A stretch of DNA of 64,000 bases, taken from assembly GCA_964367585.1 (NCBI GenBank), contig CAYIYH010000007.1:15185-79184 (forward strand). Reading direction: 5' to 3'. The stretch comes from CAYJGJ01 sp964367585. GTDB lineage: Bacteria; Bacillota; Clostridia; Peptostreptococcales; Anaerovoracaceae. This document shows, piece by piece, positions 16,426-25,358 of the stretch (positions are counted from its first letter, which is position 1; each line of letters starts with the position of its first letter). A program made the position numbers and the translations under genes. Below the pieces are notes generated by a model. It saw nothing but the letters and a program-made list of their open reading frames with translations, made no database searches and was not told the DNA's origin.

Positions 16426-17478
16426 TTAAATAGTAATGGTCCAATATGCCTCATATCCTTGCTCACGCAGTTTAGAACACATATCTTTTGCACTCTTATA
16501 CTTGTGAAAAAGGGCAAAAACCGTGGGGCCACTTCCACTCATCATTACCTTTATGCTATCTTTGCATTGAGCCATGAGATTTTTTAACTCTTTAACTTTA
16601 ATATATTTTTCGAGAGTATAGCATTCTAACACATTGACCATCTCATCGGTAGCAGCGTTCAAATTACCTTTTGTCAAATCACCTGTTAGTTTATCATTAT
16701 CGGGCCGCTGTACAATGTTACAATCGTCTATTCCTTCATAAACTTCTTTCGTGGAAACACTCAGGTTAGGCTTTGCAATTACGACTACTGCTTTTGTACT
16801 GGGAACTTTCGTTATGTCCGTCCCTATTCCGGTTGCCCTTGCGCATGTTGCTATCAAAGGGTCCTTAGATATACTGGAATTTGAGAGAGAAGGGTTCTCT
16901 TTGGCTTGTCCTAATATACAAAAAGGCACGTCTGCGCCGAGCCTTTGTCCTAAATCACACAATCCTTTGAGATCCAAATTTAAATCTAAAATTTCACTAA
17001 GCCCAAGCAAAACCGCAGCAGCATTTCCGCTCCCCCCGGCAAGGCCTGCTGCCACGGGGATTCTCTTTTTTATGTCGATTGATATTTCTCCGCAAGCGTT
17101 TTCATTTACGAATTTATCTACTATTAACTGAGCGGCTTTGTATGCTATATTTCTTTCATCAGTCGGAAGAAAAGACTTGTTAGTCTTTAAAGAGATAGTA
17201 ATGCCATGGTTCGAAGCATTTCTATCACTTTCAAGGGGCGTACGGATATCACTAGTATTAGATTTATTTTGTTGTGAGACATTTGCGGCATCGGAGTATC
17301 CACACTCGCTTGCCTTCGTCACTGCCTCAGAAATTTTCCGATACGAAACAGTTACGTCGTCATGAAAATCTAAAGACTGCATTATCATGTCCACTTCATG
17401 ATACCCGTCATGTCTTTTATTTTTTACATCTAAAGAAAGATTTATTTTTGCATATGAATAAATTTTTATTTGCTTCAT
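16426..17478 (-). CDS. ispE: 4-diphosphocytidyl-2-C-methyl-D-erythritol kinase IspE
   Basis: GHMP kinase of the non-mevalonate (MEP) isoprenoid pathway. It has the N-terminal YAKINLSLDVKNKRHDGYHEV, the ATP loop PVAAGLAGGSGNAAAVL, DVPFCI, and the C-terminal MMSGSGPTVFALF. At 350 residues it is some 60 longer than usual: a Ser/Asn/Asp-rich insertion lies around residues 52-96 and a second around 205-230. The core motifs are intact, so it should be active. It is 13 bases before whiA in the tadA operon. Confidence 0.95.
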   Translation of the reverse strand: MKQIKIYSYAKINLSLDVKNKRHDGYHEVDMIMQSLDFHDDVTVSYRKISEAVTKASECGYSDAANVSQQNKSNTSDIRTPLESDRNASNHGITISLKTNKSFLPTDERNIAYKAAQLIVDKFVNENACGEISIDIKKRIPVAAGLAGGSGNAAAVLLGLSEILDLNLDLKGLCDLGQRLGADVPFCILGQAKENPSLSNSSISKDPLIATCARATGIGTDITKVPSTKAVVVIAKPNLSVSTKEVYEGIDDCNIVQRPDNDKLTGDLTKGNLNAATDEMVNVLECYTLEKYIKVKELKNLMAQCKDSIKVMMSGSGPTVFALFHKYKSAKDMCSKLREQGYEAYWTITI

Positions 17479-17481
17479 AAA

Positions 17482-18315
17482 TTACTTTTTCTTTTTATTT
17501 TTTGCTGAAGTTTTTGATTTTGTCTCTTCCTTTTTAGGCTTTATCTTTTTTCGCATTTTTGCTACATATTGACTTCCAGCACTTGCAGAGGATCTTCTTT
17601 GCTTTACCTTATATTTGTTTCTTTCAACTGCTTGCTTTTTAGGAGCTTTCTCTTTTGCCCTCTTCTTTTCAATTTCCTTTTCGTGGATTGCTATTACTTC
17701 TTTTACACTCTTTCCTGTACGCTTTGCTTCTTTGTACGGATTAAATGCTTCTTCCGTAGCAACTGCTACATCATCTTGCTTTTTCATCGACTTTTGAGTA
17801 AAAAATACCATTGCACCCATCATGACTACCATCATAACTACGTTGATCGTAGTTGTCACAGAAGTGTTTTGGGTTTTATACGTAACAGAAACCTCTTCTG
17901 AAAGAGACGGTCCGCCGACAGATCCGACAAAATCACTATCGACTACAAGTGTGTATTCGGAATTACTAAGGACTGGTTCTTCGCCTTGACTCGCTATCGC
18001 AAGGACTTCGCTTTTATCCTTAGGGTTTAAATATAATTCCAATGGTATATTTTTTCCATCGGGACCTTGCAATGTAATACTATCGCTAGTGTAATATGTC
18101 CTTCCATCCACATCATTGTTTTTTAGAACGTCTTCTTCGATTACTTGATTGAAATATAATTTAACACTCATGCTTTCTGCGGATGTGTTTGTTTGTCCGT
18201 CCACGGGATAGGTTTCTTCCAATTCGAATGTTGAAGCACCCGCAACCAAACCGCTCGATACCAACATAAACGCAACGATTGCCATACTACATGCAATTCT
18301 AATTATGCTCTTCAT
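17482..18315 (-). CDS. Ig-like domain membrane protein with basic cytoplasmic tail
   Basis: A 277-residue protein with a signal peptide (residues 1-27, ending VAGA), an extracytoplasmic Ig-like domain (Big_5 type: YPVDGQTNTSAESMSVKLYF, then LSNSEYTLVVDSDFVG), one TM helix near 155-175 (INVVMMVVMMGAMVFF), and a long Lys/Arg-rich tail of about 100 residues ending in KNKKKK. The tail should be cytoplasmic and could bind nucleic acid or the membrane. It lies within a few bases of both tadA and ispE, so it is cotranscribed with housekeeping genes. Function unknown. Confidence 0.65.
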   Translation of the reverse strand: MKSIIRIACSMAIVAFMLVSSGLVAGASTFELEETYPVDGQTNTSAESMSVKLYFNQVIEEDVLKNNDVDGRTYYTSDSITLQGPDGKNIPLELYLNPKDKSEVLAIASQGEEPVLSNSEYTLVVDSDFVGSVGGPSLSEEVSVTYKTQNTSVTTTINVVMMVVMMGAMVFFTQKSMKKQDDVAVATEEAFNPYKEAKRTGKSVKEVIAIHEKEIEKKRAKEKAPKKQAVERNKYKVKQRRSSASAGSQYVAKMRKKIKPKKEETKSKTSAKNKKKK

Positions 18316-18318
18316 TAA

Positions 18319-18804
18319 TTATTCCTCCATAACACTTTTTTTGCTAACTTTTTCTCTAAGCTTTTTAAAGAAAGTTTTCAATATTTGAGAACATTCAACT
18401 TCCTCTATTCCGAAATATACATTTACTCTATGATTTAGTTTCGGTGAATTTGTGACATCAAAAATACTTCCGCATGCACCTGTTTTTTCGTCCGGAGCTC
18501 CAATGTATAAATTTTTTATTCTCGCCAAAACTATTGCACCCGCACACATTACACATGGCTCTAGTGTAACATACATATCACAATCGACTAATCGTTCTGT
18601 TTTCAAAAAACTAGAGGCTTCTCTGATAGCGCTAATCTCGGCGTGTGATGTGGGGCATTTTTCCTTTTTGACAAGATTATATCCTCTGCCAATAATAATG
18701 CCATCTTTAACTATTACCGCCCCGACAGGGACTTCGTCCACATTCTCCGCCTTATGCGCTTCAGTCAACGCCTCTTGCATATATTCATTTACGCTACTTT
18801 TCAT
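18319..18804 (-). CDS. tadA: tRNA adenosine(34) deaminase TadA
   Basis: Deaminates A34 to inosine in tRNA-Arg(ACG). The zinc site is complete: HAE at residues 54-56 with catalytic Glu56, and PCVMC with Cys84 and Cys87. The family's VPVGAVIVKDG and the C-terminal NHRVNVYFGI segment are present. Length (161) is normal. It is the first gene after the consensus promoter at 18879-18907 and heads the leftward operon. Confidence 0.93.
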   Translation of the reverse strand: MKSSVNEYMQEALTEAHKAENVDEVPVGAVIVKDGIIIGRGYNLVKKEKCPTSHAEISAIREASSFLKTERLVDCDMYVTLEPCVMCAGAIVLARIKNLYIGAPDEKTGACGSIFDVTNSPKLNHRVNVYFGIEEVECSQILKTFFKKLREKVSKKSVMEE

Positions 18805-18878
18805 CTATTGATCCCCATAGATTTTCACTTTACACAAAATGGAAAATCCATATCACATTGCGTACAGACTCATCATGT

Positions 18879-18907
18879 ATTATACAAAAAACGCAAATGG
18901 ATGTCAA
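18879..18907 (-). promoter_or_regulatory. consensus sigma-A promoter of the tadA operon
   Basis: On the minus strand TTGACA, a 17-base spacer and TATAAT, both hexamers perfect. Between it and the opposite promoter (18908-19045) I see no gene. Confidence 0.85.
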
Positions 18908-19045
18908 GTGTTCAGGGTAAACGTATGTACATTATCGGGGTGAACGCAAGTATCTATCAGAACTAGGCGCACGTAGAAAAATCAACTACCGTAGGCCTGT
19001 ACGCCATACATACATAAGCATTTCGAAAAGGAGACAGAATCAACT

Positions 19046-19073
19046 TTGTTTTTTACTATAATTATGGTAAAAT
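19046..19073 (+). promoter_or_regulatory. candidate promoter for the radical SAM gene
   Basis: TTGTTT, a 16-base spacer and TAAAAT, about 75 bases before the gene. Confidence 0.5.
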
Positions 19074-19149
19074 TCGAGCACGGAGATATAGTTATGAATA
19101 ATATCATTCAAAGCTATGCATTTGAGCGGAAAGGAATGAAACTAATTAA

Positions 19150-20034
19150 ATGGAAGATATAATCAATTCACTGAGTTCATATTTGAAGAAAGAGTTTGGT
19201 GAAAAGACGATTAAACTTGCGATCGACGGTGGATTTACATGTCCCAACAGAGATGGGAGCAAAGGGAATGGTGGTTGCGCTTTTTGCTCCGCCGACGGGT
19301 CGGGTGACTTTGCATCAGATATTGACACTCAAATTGAACTACTCAAAGGGAAGTGGAAAAATGCAAAATACCTAGCATACTTTCAGAATCACACTAACAC
19401 ATACGCACCGCTAGAAGTACTACGAGACAAATATTATAGCATGCTTCAAAATCCGCTAATCTCCGGAATTGTCATAGGAACTCGCCCCGATTGCATAGAC
19501 AAGAGTATTGCAGAGCTCCTTTCGGAAATACAGTCTTCACATTTTATATGGGTAGAATTAGGACTACAGTCTATACATGCAAAAACGCAAAAAGAAATGA
19601 ACTTATGCTATGATACCGAAGACTATGCAAATGCGACTCGCATACTAACGGAATATAACATCAAGTTTGCAACGCATGTAATACTGGGACTTCCCGGAGA
19701 AACAGTAGACGATATGAAGGAAACGGTTCAATTTGTTTGCGAGCAAGGAAGCTGGGGAATCAAGCTTCACATGTTGAATGTAGTGCGAGGATCGGGGCTA
19801 GAAAAAACTCACAGTAAGTACAACTCATTTAGCGATATCCAAAGCTATGTTGAATTAGTATGTGATTTACTGGAGACGATTCCGCCCGAAATCGTTATAC
19901 ATAGGCTGACAGCCGATGCACCCAGAAAAACCCTAATAACTCCACCATGGAGTTTCAATAAAAGGACGATACTAAATAGCATCTACCATGAAATGAAACG
20001 CAGAAATAGCGTACAAGGGTGCAAAGACATGTGA
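19150..20034 (+). CDS. TIGR01212 family radical SAM protein (YtqA-like)
   Basis: A 294-residue radical SAM enzyme. The N-terminal region matches TIGR01212: FGEKTIKLAIDGGFTCPNRD, then GSKGNGGCAFCS with the [4Fe-4S] cysteines, YFQNHTNTYAPLEVLR, and GTRPDCIDKSI. The C-terminal segment IHRLTADAPRKTLITPPWS is typical. The reaction is not established. The best ribosome site (AAGGAATG) is 14 bases before ATG 19150, rather far; a nine-codon frame starts in between. Confidence 0.87.
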   Translation: MEDIINSLSSYLKKEFGEKTIKLAIDGGFTCPNRDGSKGNGGCAFCSADGSGDFASDIDTQIELLKGKWKNAKYLAYFQNHTNTYAPLEVLRDKYYSMLQNPLISGIVIGTRPDCIDKSIAELLSEIQSSHFIWVELGLQSIHAKTQKEMNLCYDTEDYANATRILTEYNIKFATHVILGLPGETVDDMKETVQFVCEQGSWGIKLHMLNVVRGSGLEKTHSKYNSFSDIQSYVELVCDLLETIPPEIVIHRLTADAPRKTLITPPWSFNKRTILNSIYHEMKRRNSVQGCKDM

Positions 20035-20055
20035 ACATGTTACAGATACTTTTTT

Positions 20056-22008
20056 TTACCTACTCTTTTCTTCTCTATATTTTTCTGCGATAAATGTGCA
20101 GTACTCTTTAAGTGGCAATGGTTTTGAAAAGACATAGCCTTGAATATATTCCTCTGAACATTCCGCTAAAAAGTCCAACAATTCTTGATCTTCGACTCCC
20201 TCCATTATTATCGAAACATTAGCCTTCTTCACTGTCAATACGAGTGCTTTGAAGAAATCTCTACGCTCTTGATTTAAATTTGAATCCTTTACGATCACCC
20301 TGTCAAATTTAATCACATCTACCGGTACATTGAAAAACATTCCAAGATTAGCATACTCGACACCGAAGTCGTCTAATTCAAAAACAAAACCCTTTTCGAT
20401 AAACTCATTCATAGTACGTACTATTTGCTCAAGGTCATTGGCGAAAGTACGCTCTGTAATTTCTATTCTTATCATCGATGGGTCTAAATCATATTCATCG
20501 AGCACCGCCAGTATTTCATCGAGTGATTGTTTCTGAGATAACCAAATGAAAGGAACGTTGATCGAAACAGAATTTGTTTTGATTTTGTCTCCAAATTTAT
20601 CAATCATATCCCTATAATCAGCACAAACTAATCTAATGAGTATTGACGTTATTTTGAGTATCAATCCAGTTTCTTCGGCAATCGGAATAAATTCGCCAGG
20701 CGAAATATACGAATCCCCACTGTCTTTGAATCTAATCAAAGCCTCAGCGTAAGGAAAATTTTTCTCTTTTATTGAATATATCGGTTGATAGTGAACTTCG
20801 AAACCGTCATCTAATATTGCATGGTTAAGTTTTTCAATTATATAATGCCTTCTTTTCATGCTATTACAAATAGACACGTCATTAATATAATAAGAATTTC
20901 CCTGATCTTTTTTTATTATTTTAATAGAATAATCCATTACCGATATTAATTCTCGATTTGACTCTCCAAATTCAGGATAATCAACCCGTGCAATGACAAG
21001 ATCAAGAGTTGTAATTGTCTCGTTAGTAATATAAGGCTTGGAGAGCTCTTGATAAAGAAAATCAACATTATCCAATACTTCCTTATTATTCCCCGGAAGA
21101 ATCAACGCAAACTCATCGCCAGAATATCTATATAGATACTTTGCAGAGTAACATTCTCTGAGTCTAAGAGCAAACTGTTCGAGTATTGCATCTCCGACCG
21201 CTAAGCCATTTCTTTCATTGACCCCTTTGAAGTTTTTTATGCTGAATACGAACATGTGGAATGGACTTTTCGATTTACACATTTTGGTTATCTGTGTCGT
21301 CAAAAATTGTCGATTATTTAGCTCTGTAAGTGGATCTCTTGTTTTCGAGATATTTTGAACATAAAAGTGAAGTATTAATATTCCACACAGACTTGCTAAT
21401 CCCGATAGTTGTATAGATGGCACAATTAATTGTGCGCAAAATACGCAAGTTGAAACAAATAAGTTTAATGCTACTATAAGCAATGCACCTCTTTGAGGTG
21501 TTTTGAGATGTTTTATTATATAAAATATCGTTAGAAGTATATATAATATTGCAATCACATACGTTATTCTAAAATATTCCCCTCTTATATATCCTTCTGT
21601 AGGAGATATAGTGAAGACGAGACGATGCATAAAATTAGTTATTATGAAAATCAAATATATTACGTATGGAAGCCACGCCCACACATATTGCTTTAAAAAG
21701 TTAAATTTATAGTTTTTGTATTGGGTTAAAGTAATAGAATAAACAAGCATCATAGGTGCAGCAATAGAGGCAGTAAAAAAGTACAAGTACTTAAAAATAT
21801 CTGTTATTATCAAAGGAACGTGTTGATAATAATCCGTAGACAAAAGGGAAACGATCGTTATTATTATTGAGCAAAATGTAGTGATGTACATCCATTTAAG
21901 CGCACTATATCTAGTAGACCCCTTGTTACTATCTAACAAAAAACTACCCATAGATATACATATGATAAAAAAGGACGCATATTCCGCAGCTAAATTATAA
22001 AAAGGCAT
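20056..22008 (-). CDS. GGDEF-EAL membrane protein (cyclic di-GMP turnover)
   Basis: A 650-residue protein with about seven TM helices in the first 220 residues (7TM histidine-kinase-type sensor), a GGDEF domain (about 225-385) and an EAL domain (about 395-640). The cyclase motif reads SGDEF, a variant that can keep activity. The phosphodiesterase motifs appear complete: EALIRF, SINVPF, EITERTF, LDDFGVEYANLGMFF, KFDR, MEGVED and IQGYVFSKPLP. Phosphodiesterase activity is therefore the likelier output. It follows gap by 32 bases on the same strand and may be co-read with it. No I-site is seen. Confidence 0.88.
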   Translation of the reverse strand: MPFYNLAAEYASFFIICISMGSFLLDSNKGSTRYSALKWMYITTFCSIIITIVSLLSTDYYQHVPLIITDIFKYLYFFTASIAAPMMLVYSITLTQYKNYKFNFLKQYVWAWLPYVIYLIFIITNFMHRLVFTISPTEGYIRGEYFRITYVIAILYILLTIFYIIKHLKTPQRGALLIVALNLFVSTCVFCAQLIVPSIQLSGLASLCGILILHFYVQNISKTRDPLTELNNRQFLTTQITKMCKSKSPFHMFVFSIKNFKGVNERNGLAVGDAILEQFALRLRECYSAKYLYRYSGDEFALILPGNNKEVLDNVDFLYQELSKPYITNETITTLDLVIARVDYPEFGESNRELISVMDYSIKIIKKDQGNSYYINDVSICNSMKRRHYIIEKLNHAILDDGFEVHYQPIYSIKEKNFPYAEALIRFKDSGDSYISPGEFIPIAEETGLILKITSILIRLVCADYRDMIDKFGDKIKTNSVSINVPFIWLSQKQSLDEILAVLDEYDLDPSMIRIEITERTFANDLEQIVRTMNEFIEKGFVFELDDFGVEYANLGMFFNVPVDVIKFDRVIVKDSNLNQERRDFFKALVLTVKKANVSIIMEGVEDQELLDFLAECSEEYIQGYVFSKPLPLKEYCTFIAEKYREEKSR

Positions 22009-22040
22009 AACTCGTCTCCCTTATTTCTTACAATAAAAGA

Positions 22041-23060
22041 CTATTTTAATGATCCCATATACGCAAGTGTTCTTACCATTTGCGATACGTAACTTAACTC
22101 ATTATCATACCAAGAAACTACTCTTACTTGATACATATTATCTCCGCATTTCAATATATCGGTTTGTGTTGCATCAAACAGTGAGCCGTACGTAATACCA
22201 ATAATATCGCTGCTAACGATTTCATCTTCTATGTATCCATAAGAATCATCTGCGGCATTTTTCATAACTTCATTTATGCTATCAACTGTAATACTATTAG
22301 TTTCATCTATAACCGTTGCATCTAATATAGTCAGTGATCCTGTAGCAACTGGGATTCTTTGTGCTGCTCCATTTAATTTACCAGACAATTCTGGAATTAC
22401 AAGCCCAATCGCCTTAGCAGCTCCTGTACTATTAGGAACTACGTTGATTGCACCAGCTCTAGCAGATCTCAAATCGCCTTTTTTTCCTGGAGTGTCTACT
22501 AATACTTGACTGCTTGTATAAGCGTGAATAGTAGTCATGAATCCAGATGTGATTTCTTTGTAATTATTAAGAGTTTTTGCCATCGGTGCTAGGCAGTTTG
22601 TAGTACAAGATGCAGCAGATACTACAGTATCCTCTTTTGTCAATATTTCATGGTTCGTTCCAAACACAACTGTTGGAAGATCTTTTCCCGCAGGAGCTGA
22701 AATAAGAACTTTTTTTGCACCGGCTTTTAGGTGTGCACTTGCTTTTTCTTTAGAAACAAAAAAACCCGTAGACTCTGCTACGATATCTATTCCCAGTTCA
22801 CCCCATGGGAGCTCGGAAGGATCAGGTTTAGCGAAGACTTTTACTTCTTTGCCGTCTACTATAAGAGCGTTTTCTGTATACGAAACCTCATGCCCGTCAA
22901 AACGTCCTTGTACACTATCATATTTAAGCAAATGCGCAAGCATTTTAGTATCTGTCAAATCGTTTATTGCGACGATGTCGAAACTGTTATCTCCCCACAT
23001 TTTTCTAAAAAGTAATCTTCCAATTCTTCCAAAACCATTAATTGCTACTTTTGTTGCCAT
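22041..23060 (-). CDS. gap: type I glyceraldehyde-3-phosphate dehydrogenase
   Basis: Glycolytic NAD-dependent dehydrogenase. The 339-residue protein has the Rossmann start INGFGRIGRLLFRKM, the active site SAASCTTNCLAPMAKTL (catalytic Cys near residue 152), GDLRSARAGAINVVPNSTGA, and WYDNELSYVSQMVRTL at the C-terminus. The ribosome site is GAAAGGGAACAAAAAATG. The other lower-glycolysis genes (pgk, tpi) are not adjacent; a GGDEF-EAL gene follows instead. Confidence 0.98.
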   Translation of the reverse strand: MATKVAINGFGRIGRLLFRKMWGDNSFDIVAINDLTDTKMLAHLLKYDSVQGRFDGHEVSYTENALIVDGKEVKVFAKPDPSELPWGELGIDIVAESTGFFVSKEKASAHLKAGAKKVLISAPAGKDLPTVVFGTNHEILTKEDTVVSAASCTTNCLAPMAKTLNNYKEITSGFMTTIHAYTSSQVLVDTPGKKGDLRSARAGAINVVPNSTGAAKAIGLVIPELSGKLNGAAQRIPVATGSLTILDATVIDETNSITVDSINEVMKNAADDSYGYIEDEIVSSDIIGITYGSLFDATQTDILKCGDNMYQVRVVSWYDNELSYVSQMVRTLAYMGSLK

Positions 23061-23201
23061 TTTTTGTTCCCTTTCTATTTATACAACATTTAATTTTATT
23101 GTGTTAATACTAACTCCGTCAATTTTAGATCGTATTTCTTTAGCAAAGTTATTTTTATACAATATGATGTCAGTGTCTAGTGATAATATTATTTTAATTT
23201 A

Positions 23202-24746
23202 TTATTCGTCTGTAGCAGACACTTCTTTAATTTTATTTACTACTTCGACTTCCTCTTCTGTGCTACCGATTATTATTGAGGCATAGTCATTTAGAGTATA
23301 GCAAAAACCTACGTCTGGAGTTCCGATTATTGATGATGTTTCTATTTCCCACCCAGTCATTTCATCGAGTTGCATTTTGATAAGTTCTGTGATTTCTTCT
23401 TGTGAAAAATTTGTTTCAACATATTCATCTACCGCCGCAAGAATGCTCGAGTAATTGGTTAATATGGTCGTACTTTTTGTCGCCTTATCAATCAACGCTG
23501 TTAGCACATGCTGTTGGTTGTTGTTTCGCTGAATATCTCCAGATTCAAAAGGCTTTCTCGCCCTCGAAAAGGCAAGCACCTGGTCGCCATCCAACTGATT
23601 CATTCCCTCATAATAAGTATACACATCGGCATTTAATCCGACTCCCTCGAATGTGTAGCCTGAATACACTTCTAACCCACCTATCGCATCTATTAGTTCT
23701 ATCATAGTGCTGAAGTTGACCTTTACGTAATAATTAATATCTACGCCTAGGAAACTTTCTATTGTACGGACGGTGGAATTAATCCCGTAGTTGCCGACAT
23801 GCGTAAGCTTATCCGGATGAGAAAGACCATCTTCTGTAACACCGACGAGATCTATGTAATAATCTCGAGGAATCGATGTGATTAGTATTTTCTTACTTAC
23901 TGGGTTGACAGTAAGCAGCATGTTCACATCGCTTCTGGATAAATAATCTATGCTTCCCGTCGTATCCATTCCGCTTATTAATATATTGAATGGATCCTCT
24001 ACAACATCAACATTTTTCGTTATGTCTTCCATTTCGATCTCGATTTCAATAGTCTCAAGAATCTTAACTTTTTCGGACAACAGCGGATACTCTTCACTAA
24101 TTAATTTATAATTAGAGTCGGAGATAAGCGCTATTTTTCCGTAGTCTGATTCTTGTTGCGTGCCATAGGTATCTGTTGACTCCATTAATAGCTCGGCAAT
24201 TTTTGAAACCGTGTCGATGTACTCAAATGTAACCACGTATTCATTTTTGATAGTCGACTTAGCATTTAAGGTTGCCTCGTCTTGAACATCGTGCACCATT
24301 ACTTCCATTTCGTAAATGTCATCGATTACTTCAAATTCATACGTATTGGCAGATACAACATAGAATTCAGCATATTCCCCGCCCAGGTTAGATATACGTT
24401 CCAAAAATCCTATGGTATTCACTATTTGTACACCCACATAAATATATCCAACACATAGAATAAAGGAAAGAAGCAGGCTAATCAACCTTCTATTGTTATT
24501 GAATTGCCTTATTGCAAGTGGTAAAGAGATTAAAATCGTTACTACAGATACGGCGATTATTCCTACAATCACGTATTCGCTTGGGATAATATCAAAGAAT
24601 ATCACCGCCACCACGAACAAGATTGTAATAAATAGATAGAGTTTTAGCCACTTTCGTGTAAAAATCACGAACTTCTCTTTTTTTTCTTGCTTTATTCGCT
24701 GTTGTCTTCTTTTAGGTTCGCTTTCCTCTAAAACATATCTTGCCAT
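23202..24746 (-). CDS. LytR-CpsA-Psr (LCP) family cell-wall glycopolymer ligase
   Basis: A 514-residue membrane protein. It has a basic cytoplasmic N-terminus, three predicted TM helices (about 33-120), a region near 125-245 of unknown fold and the LCP domain: SGMDTTGSIDYLSRSDVNML, VNPVSKKILITSIPRDYY, FSRARKPFESGDIQRNNNQQ. LCP enzymes attach teichoic acids or capsule to peptidoglycan outside the membrane. The conserved Arg/Asp residues for the pyrophosphate are present. It lies 10 bases after the Kal-like gene. Confidence 0.9.
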   Translation of the reverse strand: MARYVLEESEPKRRQQRIKQEKKEKFVIFTRKWLKLYLFITILFVVAVIFFDIIPSEYVIVGIIAVSVVTILISLPLAIRQFNNNRRLISLLLSFILCVGYIYVGVQIVNTIGFLERISNLGGEYAEFYVVSANTYEFEVIDDIYEMEVMVHDVQDEATLNAKSTIKNEYVVTFEYIDTVSKIAELLMESTDTYGTQQESDYGKIALISDSNYKLISEEYPLLSEKVKILETIEIEIEMEDITKNVDVVEDPFNILISGMDTTGSIDYLSRSDVNMLLTVNPVSKKILITSIPRDYYIDLVGVTEDGLSHPDKLTHVGNYGINSTVRTIESFLGVDINYYVKVNFSTMIELIDAIGGLEVYSGYTFEGVGLNADVYTYYEGMNQLDGDQVLAFSRARKPFESGDIQRNNNQQHVLTALIDKATKSTTILTNYSSILAAVDEYVETNFSQEEITELIKMQLDEMTGWEIETSSIIGTPDVGFCYTLNDYASIIIGSTEEEVEVVNKIKEVSATDE

Positions 24747-24756
24747 TCCGTATCGC

Positions 24757-25146
24757 CTATTTACGTTTAGCTTCTTTCGGAGTTACACATGTTCCACTAG
24801 CTCTGCATACGACGATAGGCTCTTCTAAAAAGTCCGCTGCAGATGCGCTAATATCTTTTCTTGCTGCTACTACTTTTCTTGCTTCAAAAGAGACTTTTCT
24901 AGACGTGTTTCCCACAGAAACAATTTCACCGTATGCCTCGATGTAATCGCCAGCATAAATAGGCTCAAGGAATTCAATATTGTCATATGCACAGAACAAT
25001 CCTTCGTCCCCGTCATATTTTATAAGCAACTCTGTTGCCACATCGCCAAACAGGTGCAACATATGTGCTCCATCCACTAGTTCACCACCATAGTGTGCAT
25101 CCTTAGCCGACATTCTCAATCTGATAGTTGAAGTTACTTTTTCCAT
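24757..25146 (-). CDS. kal: hotdog-fold protein, 3-aminobutyryl-CoA ammonia-lyase (Kal)-like
   Basis: A 129-residue single hotdog domain. The run MSAKDAHYGGELVDGAHMLH, LFGDVATELLIKYDGDEGLF, and DFLEEPIVVCRASGTCV closely resembles Kal of the clostridial and fusobacterial lysine fermentation pathway, which removes ammonia from 3-aminobutyryl-CoA. In known clusters it is flanked by kamA, kamDE, kdd and kce; none is here, and the neighbour is an LCP protein. The function could therefore be different, and the symbol is by similarity only. TAGGAGG precedes ATG. Confidence 0.75.
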   Translation of the reverse strand: MEKVTSTIRLRMSAKDAHYGGELVDGAHMLHLFGDVATELLIKYDGDEGLFCAYDNIEFLEPIYAGDYIEAYGEIVSVGNTSRKVSFEARKVVAARKDISASAADFLEEPIVVCRASGTCVTPKEAKRK

Positions 25147-25285
25147 ATTATCCTCCTAATTACTGTTATTATTATATTTTTCCTGCAAGAAATTTTCTCA
25201 CACTTCAATATTTTATCATTTTGAAGGCGTTTTTTCAACCCCTTATTTTTCTATGTGATGTCGGAGGCAAATATCTCCATAAACA

Positions 25286-25327
25286 ACAAAAATCAAGATT
25301 TATGAAAAATTCATAAATCTTGATTTT
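25286..25327 (-). terminator. terminator after the lipoprotein gene
   Basis: AAATCAAGATTTATGA and TCATAAATCTTGATTT form a 16-bp stem with a 5-base loop, followed on the minus strand by TTGTTGTTT. It lies 31 bases past the stop. Confidence 0.8.
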
Positions 25328-25358
25328 ATATTGAATAAATATACTAGATTAGTTAAAG

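Noticed and set aside
19137..19163. A nine-codon frame just before the radical SAM gene as leader peptide
   Set aside because: The AAAGGA touches its ATG, leaving no spacing for initiation, and there is no hairpin nearby.
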